The notes under the pieces: model-generated
What the model was told of the DNA's origin: nothing
Database searches by the model: none
What the model saw: only the letters and a program-made list of their open reading frames with translations
Source of the DNA: Oscillospiraceae bacterium
GTDB lineage: Bacteria; Bacillota; Clostridia; Oscillospirales; JAAYXM01
Length of the DNA: 36,994 bases
Direction: 5' to 3'
Assembly: GCA_017435965.1 (NCBI GenBank)
Contig: JAFSEA010000081.1
Coordinates: 1-36,994 of the forward strand
Shown here: piece by piece, positions 32,401-36,994 of the stretch
Position numbering within the stretch: position 1 is the first letter of the stretch
How the letters are laid out: each line of letters opens with the position of its first letter
Translations under genes and position numbers: made by a program

Positions 32401-35400
32401 ATAAAGCCGAAAGCGGCAAAGTCGGAGGCTGTAAGCATCACACAGACGGCAAGCTTTGACGGTGTTGAAAAATCTCTTTCAAAGAGCGTCACCGTTTCGG
32501 ATGATCCTCTTGAGAGAGTGGAGGTAAGTCTTGAAGCGGCGGAGGTTCTTGAAGGTGACAGCACAAGGCTTATTGTGAAAAACATCCTCCAAAGCGGAAG
32601 AGAGCTTGGAAATACTTCCAATGCGGTCACAACCTTTACTGCAAGCGAGGAAACTCTTGATATTGCAGACGTAAGCGGCGATATTCTCCGCACCTACAAG
32701 GAAGGTATGGCAAAAATCAACGTTAAAACTGTCTTTGCAGGTCAGGAAAAGTCTGTTGATTTCATCGTAAATGTTCTTCCCGAGGGTATGACAGAGGTAA
32801 GTGCAACGGCAGGGGGATATGAAAACATCCGCTTTACCGGAAACGGAGACGATTCCGTTCCATTCTATGTGCAGGCAATATCAAACCTCGGTGCGGAGCT
32901 TGATACCTCAGATGCAATTATTGAAGCTACGGCACATAATCCCGAAATTGCAGACCTTAATGAAGCGCGTGATACCATTATCCCGAAAGCACCGGGAAAG
33001 GCAAAGTTCACAGTCCGTGTAACTCTTAACGGAAGAACGAGAGAGACCGAGGCGACCTTTACGGTATCGCCTGCAAAGCGTGGCTTTACATACATAACGG
33101 AAGAAAAGCGTGAAAATGCAAAGAACAACATTCAGAAATACAGCTGGGCAAAGGATGAAGCAAAGAAGAAAATAGCAACTGCAGATAAGTATGTTGACAA
33201 TGTGGATGCTCTTTACGGACTTATAACCTCTCAGGGACTTATGAGAAGTATGGCTGTCGGTGAAGAATATGATGCAAACATTCTTTACTGCCGCTATTGC
33301 GGTGAGAACATCGGTGCAGAAAACGGCACCTTCCCCTGGGTGATAAATCCCATAACACGCCCCTGGAAGGTACAATGCCCGGATTGTAAGAGAGTTTTCC
33401 CTACAAACGATTTTGAAAGCTTCTATAAGCTCGGTCTCAATGAATACGGCGAATTTGACAGACTCCGTGCTCTTGAGGCTCACAGAGAAATGCTTCTTGC
33501 AATGAATATTGATTCCGTAACGGAATCCCTTACAAGCGTGGAAGCACCGGGTAAGGAAAACACAACGGAATGGTATACCTACTACGGCTATGGCGTGAAG
33601 GAAGGTTATCTCTATAATTCCCTTTACCGTGAGGTTGGCGATGAAGGATGCCCGGTACAGCTTTCGGAAAGCGAAACGAAAGAACGCTGGGGCGTTGATG
33701 ACGGTCTCGGCTACTATTCGGGAAAGACAAAGGCATCCAATGGTAACAATGACCGCCATACCTATATAGGCTGCTTTATCGCATCCGGTCTTTGGCGCTC
33801 GGACGGTGCATACGGAAAGGCGATTTCCGAGGCAATACAGTCGTGTGCCTATGCATATGTTTATACGGGCGAGAAGAAATATGGTGTGACTGCGGCGGTT
33901 CTTCTTGACAGACTTGCCGATTTCTACCCCGATTATGACCTCAAGGCATATGACCTTATCGCATATAATGCCCACGGCGGAAGCGGTGTGGGCGGACTTC
34001 TCGGTAATATTGCAGAAGCACAGATTGCACCAATATTCCCCGAAGCATATGATATGGTCTATGATATATTTGACGACCCGACTGTTGTAAACTATATTGC
34101 AAAAAAGGGCGAGAACATAAAGTTCCGCCACGCAAAGGAAACGCCGAATCAGATAAGACATAATATTGAGAACGGACTCCTTCGGGGAATCCTCCGCAAC
34201 ATCACAAACGGAAGAGTGGCAGGTAACTTCGGACTTGCTCAGGAAGCAAATGCCCTCTGTGCGGTGGTTCTCGACTCACAGCCGGAGACAACGGAGTGGT
34301 TAGATTTTCTCTATGCTTCAAATGTCGGCTCAACCACAACAAATGTCACGGGCGGGGGCATTGACGATTATCTCATAAGCAGAATTGACCGTGACGGTCA
34401 GGGCGATGAAGCATCTACCTATAACCAGATGTGGATTGACGGAATGCAGCCCGTTGCAGATGTCCTTGACGGTTATGACGGATATGAGGGCATGAGCCTT
34501 TACGAGCATCCGAAAATGAAGCGTATGTACTATTCGGGAATTGCAATGATGCTGGGTGAATTCTCCCCCACCATCGGAGACACTTCACGAACAGCGCAGA
34601 AAGGACATTGGACGAGCAAGGCAAGAGTTTTAAATGCTTTCCATAAAATAGGCGATCCCATATTCGCTCAGGCGGCTTATGAATTTAACGGAAGAAGCGT
34701 TGAAGGCTTCAACACAGGCATCTGGACGGAAAATCCCGAACAGATTCAGGATGATATTCTTGATGCAATAAAGGAAAACGGTCCGCTTACATTCAGAAGC
34801 GATATGCTTGCAGGCTTTGGTGTCGGAATGCTTCGAAGCGGCGGTGACTACACCGACAGCACAGCGGCAACGGCACTTGACACAAGAAACGCAACCTGGA
34901 TGTATTTCGGAACAAACGGAAACGCATACTCCTCCCACGCCCATAAGGACACGCTGAATATCGGTCTTATCGCCCTCGGTCTTGAGCTTATGCCGGATCA
35001 CGGTTATCCCACAAAGACAGGTCAGGATCCCGAGCGTGTGCAATGGACAAATCAGACCCTTTCCCATAACACGGTAATGGTCAATGAAAAGTCACAGGAG
35101 GCACAGGATTCGAGAGGCGACGCAATCCACTTTGACGAAACCGATATGGTCAGGGTTATGGATGTATCCGAGCCGAATGTATATAACGAGGTTTCCGAAT
35201 ACCGCCGTTCCGTCCTCAACATAAAGATTGACGATGAGAATATGTATATGGTGGACTTCTTCAGAGTCCTCGGCGGCGATAACCATATTTACAGTATCCA
35301 CGTTGTGGCTGACGGTATTTCCGAAACCGTCGGAATGGGAGAAGTGAAACCCCAGACCGACGAGAACGGAAACTATATCGGCTCATATGCAGGTGCTGAT

Positions 35401-36994
35401 GTTCCCTTTGGCGCAGACCCCAATACCAACTCCACAAACTCATCGGTTTTAAAATATCCGAGAGGGTATACATGGCTTGACAACGTTGACAGATACGGCG
35501 ATACAGAGGATAATTTCACCGTTGACTTTAAGATTCGTGACTGGAAAAAATACTTAAAAGACGGAAGTGACCTGTATCTCCGGATGACGGTACTTGACGG
35601 CGAAAACAGAGAAAACGGAGTGGAAACCTCGGTAGCCATTGCAAACGGCTATCCACCTGCAAAGAAGGAAAATCTTGTGATTGACTATCTCAAATACTTC
35701 CTTCTCGAGCACAAGGGCGAAAATCTCGACGCGGTGTTTACAACGGTCTTTGAGCCCTACAAGAAGGAGCGAAGCCTTGAAAAGTCAGAGCCTCTAAAGC
35801 TTGAGATTATAGACGGAAGCGAAAATGCAGATGATGCCGCCCGTGGAATAAAGGTAACTCACACAAGCGGAAGGATTGACTATATCTTCTGGGCAACAAA
35901 CAACACCGTTACATACAAGGCAGAAGATGGTGAGAGAACACTTTACTTCCGTGGCTTTACGGGAGTATACACACTCGGGGAGAAAAACGGAAGCTTGGAG
36001 AATACCCATAAGTATATCCTTGACGGTGATATCATCGGTGAAGCCTTTGAGACTGAAGACGTTGTTTTTGCAGTTACGGGTAAGGTACATTCTTTCACAA
36101 AAACCGTTTCATATGAAAATGAAATGACGGTCGAGACTGATTCGGAGATTTCGGAAGAAACTCTCGCACAGCTTCCCGGAAAATACATTTTCGTTGACAA
36201 CAGCGGCGAAGAATATGCACGAAACGGTGCATATCGAATTGAAAGTGCCGCGATGGACGGAAATAAGCTCACTCTCTCCGTGGGCGAGGTTTCCTTTATA
36301 AGAAAGTATGTGGATTCAAAAAATCCGGAGCTTGGATATGTATTCAACATAAAGGAAGGGCAGGATGTACGCATTCCCCTTTCATACAGCGAGGATTTCT
36401 CACCTGTCTTCGACGAGATAGACGAGCTTTCCGCAAGTGCAGGAAGCGGAGTTTCCTTCACTGTAAAGGCAGAAAGCGAGCTTGGTGAGAAGATAACATA
36501 TTCCGAGAGCGTCCTTCCCCGTGGTGCAAGCCTTAACGGGGAAACAGGTGCAATAACCTGGAAGCCGCAAAGCTCACAGGTGGGAAGAAACCACTTTGCA
36601 ATAACTGCAACGGACGAATCGGGAAGACAGTCAACCCTCCACTTCTTCGTAAACGTCTACGGTTCAACCTCCGGCGGCGGTGGCGGCGGCACAACAGCTC
36701 CCTCTGATAAACCCTCAACCGATGTAGGGGAGGATATCATCCTCCCGCCCGCAGAGCCAGATGTCCGCTTCCGTGACCTCGGAAACCACGCCTGGGCAGA
36801 AGATGCAATAAACGCCCTTGCCGATAAGGGAATAATCAAGGGCACAAGCGAAACCACATATTCACCGGCAAATAATATAACAAGAGCAGACTTTGCAATT
36901 CTCCTTGTGAGAGCGTTTGAGAAGGAAAGCGACAACACCGAAAACTTCGCAGACGTAAGTGAGTCCGATTACTTCGCAAAAGAACTTGCAATCG
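29467..36994 (+). CDS. Giant SLH-anchored heparinase II/III-like polysaccharide lyase, locus 2 (3' truncated)
   Basis: Open from ATG 29467 (AAAGGAG 6 bases upstream) to the window end, about 2,509 codons, with no stop found in my translation. Order: signal peptide (~1-26); module II copies at ~29-211, 335-508 and 717-896, separated by Ig-like domains; further Ig domains to ~1200; lyase region (~1205-2295); He_PIG domain with GASLNGETGAITWKP; Gly-rich linker; SLH1 and part of SLH2 before the end. The lyase carries the Cys4 knuckle (C1275, C1278, C1304, C1307), SHAHKDTLN (H1824, H1826) and LSHNTVMVN (H1867), all aligned with the locus 1 enzyme at roughly half identical residues. It should cut a uronic-acid polysaccharide at the cell surface. 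Unlike the locus 1 enzyme it has no module I. A translated palindrome lies in the linker. Confidence 0.85.
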   Translation, partial: MKRFISLMLTAAMLFALLPVVPSASAEVGDEIVVEFSSETTTLGAANADPEDWTRHDGYEVIQEESNYTSAGMASVAGSVETPEGTKNLFKLITSGGTAWPAGGATQRRLWFTFKFKVAEEGYYEVKFQGGKYNQGAEYFLYVDDLFAGEYSCFDASASAVKLGEEKKLNTLYLTPDSDGYVKATFRTSVKAPGNTNFLIPYKLTLTKVEEAPSFVSFEETIPESVEQGEEVKVTVSAKMSDGSTYSYPTYKIDGTSDSRDSLSVSVSGDSILKDAVLKDGVYSATLKAGSVGNTTVSMQAKIGGVQTPVTTKTVEILDASIPREVSALLIRDNFKFTDSNFSYDTVETKGFTIVKDKSTIRAQSRCQDGLKLSINGVMTNFVEMNLGNKSAANVWPKGSNATKGSVFTVAVNVPVAGKYSLKLQAIQRNTSLNYYVYVNDKYAGDYESFYENATSAGQFRLSEEETLNTFYLPKGENEISFRLKQAPTNSNGVQIIPYSIRFVPVEDQSTSLEPESISAEIPENLALGQSIDVDAKVIMNDGSLRLFGLSGDGTNDDNNKVDIEITNPIGVEVIKEVSSSYADGKTTFNLKANALGSAKVKITALVDGKPVSTAEKVIDVVDIKAVNVSFGRNPLPEGYSSAANLEIILSNDDIYSGDYDVTFESSDTSVIEIDPETGVATAVANNGSAEISACVSLSGMEKTGTVILSATDAIAQEETVVYFTEKTTSTNTSETWVNPYLWTTEGYTIIREETYEDDVSGAGRYYGAKLQTPEGPLSIMQIRSRGGKTWPSTNDKTVMFTITVPMKAKGYYNIKFQGGKGNAFSDYYIYADGKYAGEYSFYDPDFSVAVLGEEKQLNTLYLDPGEKEYVKVSFRVAKTRYSSTYMLPYKLTFTPVLEKPVISELESEIQDEFVPGEDMVIESRVKMSDGSYHYFGKYDGDGNNTDVGFNVVSEDDNTIGVTSPVLSATDSSLFTFTIKPKAAKSEAVSITQTASFDGVEKSLSKSVTVSDDPLERVEVSLEAAEVLEGDSTRLIVKNILQSGRELGNTSNAVTTFTASEETLDIADVSGDILRTYKEGMAKINVKTVFAGQEKSVDFIVNVLPEGMTEVSATAGGYENIRFTGNGDDSVPFYVQAISNLGAELDTSDAIIEATAHNPEIADLNEARDTIIPKAPGKAKFTVRVTLNGRTRETEATFTVSPAKRGFTYITEEKRENAKNNIQKYSWAKDEAKKKIATADKYVDNVDALYGLITSQGLMRSMAVGEEYDANILYCRYCGENIGAENGTFPWVINPITRPWKVQCPDCKRVFPTNDFESFYKLGLNEYGEFDRLRALEAHREMLLAMNIDSVTESLTSVEAPGKENTTEWYTYYGYGVKEGYLYNSLYREVGDEGCPVQLSESETKERWGVDDGLGYYSGKTKASNGNNDRHTYIGCFIASGLWRSDGAYGKAISEAIQSCAYAYVYTGEKKYGVTAAVLLDRLADFYPDYDLKAYDLIAYNAHGGSGVGGLLGNIAEAQIAPIFPEAYDMVYDIFDDPTVVNYIAKKGENIKFRHAKETPNQIRHNIENGLLRGILRNITNGRVAGNFGLAQEANALCAVVLDSQPETTEWLDFLYASNVGSTTTNVTGGGIDDYLISRIDRDGQGDEASTYNQMWIDGMQPVADVLDGYDGYEGMSLYEHPKMKRMYYSGIAMMLGEFSPTIGDTSRTAQKGHWTSKARVLNAFHKIGDPIFAQAAYEFNGRSVEGFNTGIWTENPEQIQDDILDAIKENGPLTFRSDMLAGFGVGMLRSGGDYTDSTAATALDTRNATWMYFGTNGNAYSSHAHKDTLNIGLIALGLELMPDHGYPTKTGQDPERVQWTNQTLSHNTVMVNEKSQEAQDSRGDAIHFDETDMVRVMDVSEPNVYNEVSEYRRSVLNIKIDDENMYMVDFFRVLGGDNHIYSIHVVADGISETVGMGEVKPQTDENGNYIGSYAGADVPFGADPNTNSTNSSVLKYPRGYTWLDNVDRYGDTEDNFTVDFKIRDWKKYLKDGSDLYLRMTVLDGENRENGVETSVAIANGYPPAKKENLVIDYLKYFLLEHKGENLDAVFTTVFEPYKKERSLEKSEPLKLEIIDGSENADDAARGIKVTHTSGRIDYIFWATNNTVTYKAEDGERTLYFRGFTGVYTLGEKNGSLENTHKYILDGDIIGEAFETEDVVFAVTGKVHSFTKTVSYENEMTVETDSEISEETLAQLPGKYIFVDNSGEEYARNGAYRIESAAMDGNKLTLSVGEVSFIRKYVDSKNPELGYVFNIKEGQDVRIPLSYSEDFSPVFDEIDELSASAGSGVSFTVKAESELGEKITYSESVLPRGASLNGETGAITWKPQSSQVGRNHFAITATDESGRQSTLHFFVNVYGSTSGGGGGGTTAPSDKPSTDVGEDIILPPAEPDVRFRDLGNHAWAEDAINALADKGIIKGTSETTYSPANNITRADFAILLVRAFEKESDNTENFADVSESDYFAKELAI
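36723..36746. repeat. REP-like palindrome translated in the linker before SLH1
   Basis: Identical in sequence to the copy at 20161-20184 and at the same place relative to SLH1. It is read in frame as VGEDIILP. Confidence 0.8.

Noticed and set aside
32908-34161. Long open frame (417 codons) on the minus strand opposite the locus 2 lyase
   Set aside because: It lies wholly antisense to a coherent heparinase II/III-like sequence with conserved motifs, has Cys/Ile/Arg-rich composition, no family resemblance and no ribosome-binding site noted. It is a coding shadow.
1-36994. Window as a complete circular element because its ends are homologous
   Set aside because: The ends do not overlap (about 61 aligned bases are missing) and SLH sequences are repeated in the genome, so end similarity alone does not show circularity. 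No replication or mobility genes are present.

Overview
The window reads as chromosomal DNA of an anaerobic Bacillota, most likely class Clostridia. The grounds are strong GGAGG ribosome-binding sites, sigma-A promoters with extended -10 boxes, SLH-anchored surface proteins with BIG2-type Ig domains, AIM24 and zinc-ribbon membrane proteins, and short GTAGGGG-type palindromic repeats like those common in gut Clostridia genomes. This assignment is an inference from gene content; no rRNA or other marker gene is present. I saw no tRNA, rRNA, CRISPR array or insertion sequence, and no gene-free stretch over 300 bases.

Layout. 1-253 is the end of an SLH-domain surface protein. 354-3870 (minus strand) is a compact set: MntA/HepT antitoxin-toxin pair, MATE transporter, and Lnt-like apolipoprotein N-acyltransferase. 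4108-5801 (plus) holds a Mor-like regulator, an AIM24 protein and a small four-helix membrane protein. 5876-7558 holds a zinc-ribbon membrane protein (minus) and a glycosyltransferase 2 (plus), divergently transcribed. 7594-20749 is surface-polysaccharide locus 1: an AraC regulator (minus) divergent from a secreted companion protein (920 aa) and a giant SLH-anchored heparinase II/III-like protein (about 3,031 aa). 20915-23793 carries small zinc-ribbon genes, one apparently broken by an in-frame stop, and a membrane-bound trypsin-like protease. 23872 to the end is locus 2: an AraC regulator (minus) divergent from a CE15-like esterase, a creatininase-family hydrolase, a second secreted companion and a second giant lyase-SLH protein that runs off the window.

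How the genes fit together. Loci 1 and 2 share a plan: divergent AraC gene, unanchored secreted companion made of carbohydrate-binding-like modules, then a cell-wall-anchored giant enzyme with the same kind of modules, stacked Ig domains, a lyase region containing a Cys4 zinc knuckle, and three SLH repeats. I infer two paralogous Gram-positive polysaccharide-utilisation loci aimed at related but different uronic-acid-containing glycans. Locus 2 adds two enzymes without signal peptides that could process imported products. The substrate cannot be read from the sequence.

The most unusual sequence-level feature is a family of REP-like hairpins. They lie between genes and also in frame inside the SLH region and linker of the three SLH proteins, where they are translated; one copy supplies the stop codon of a giant lyase.
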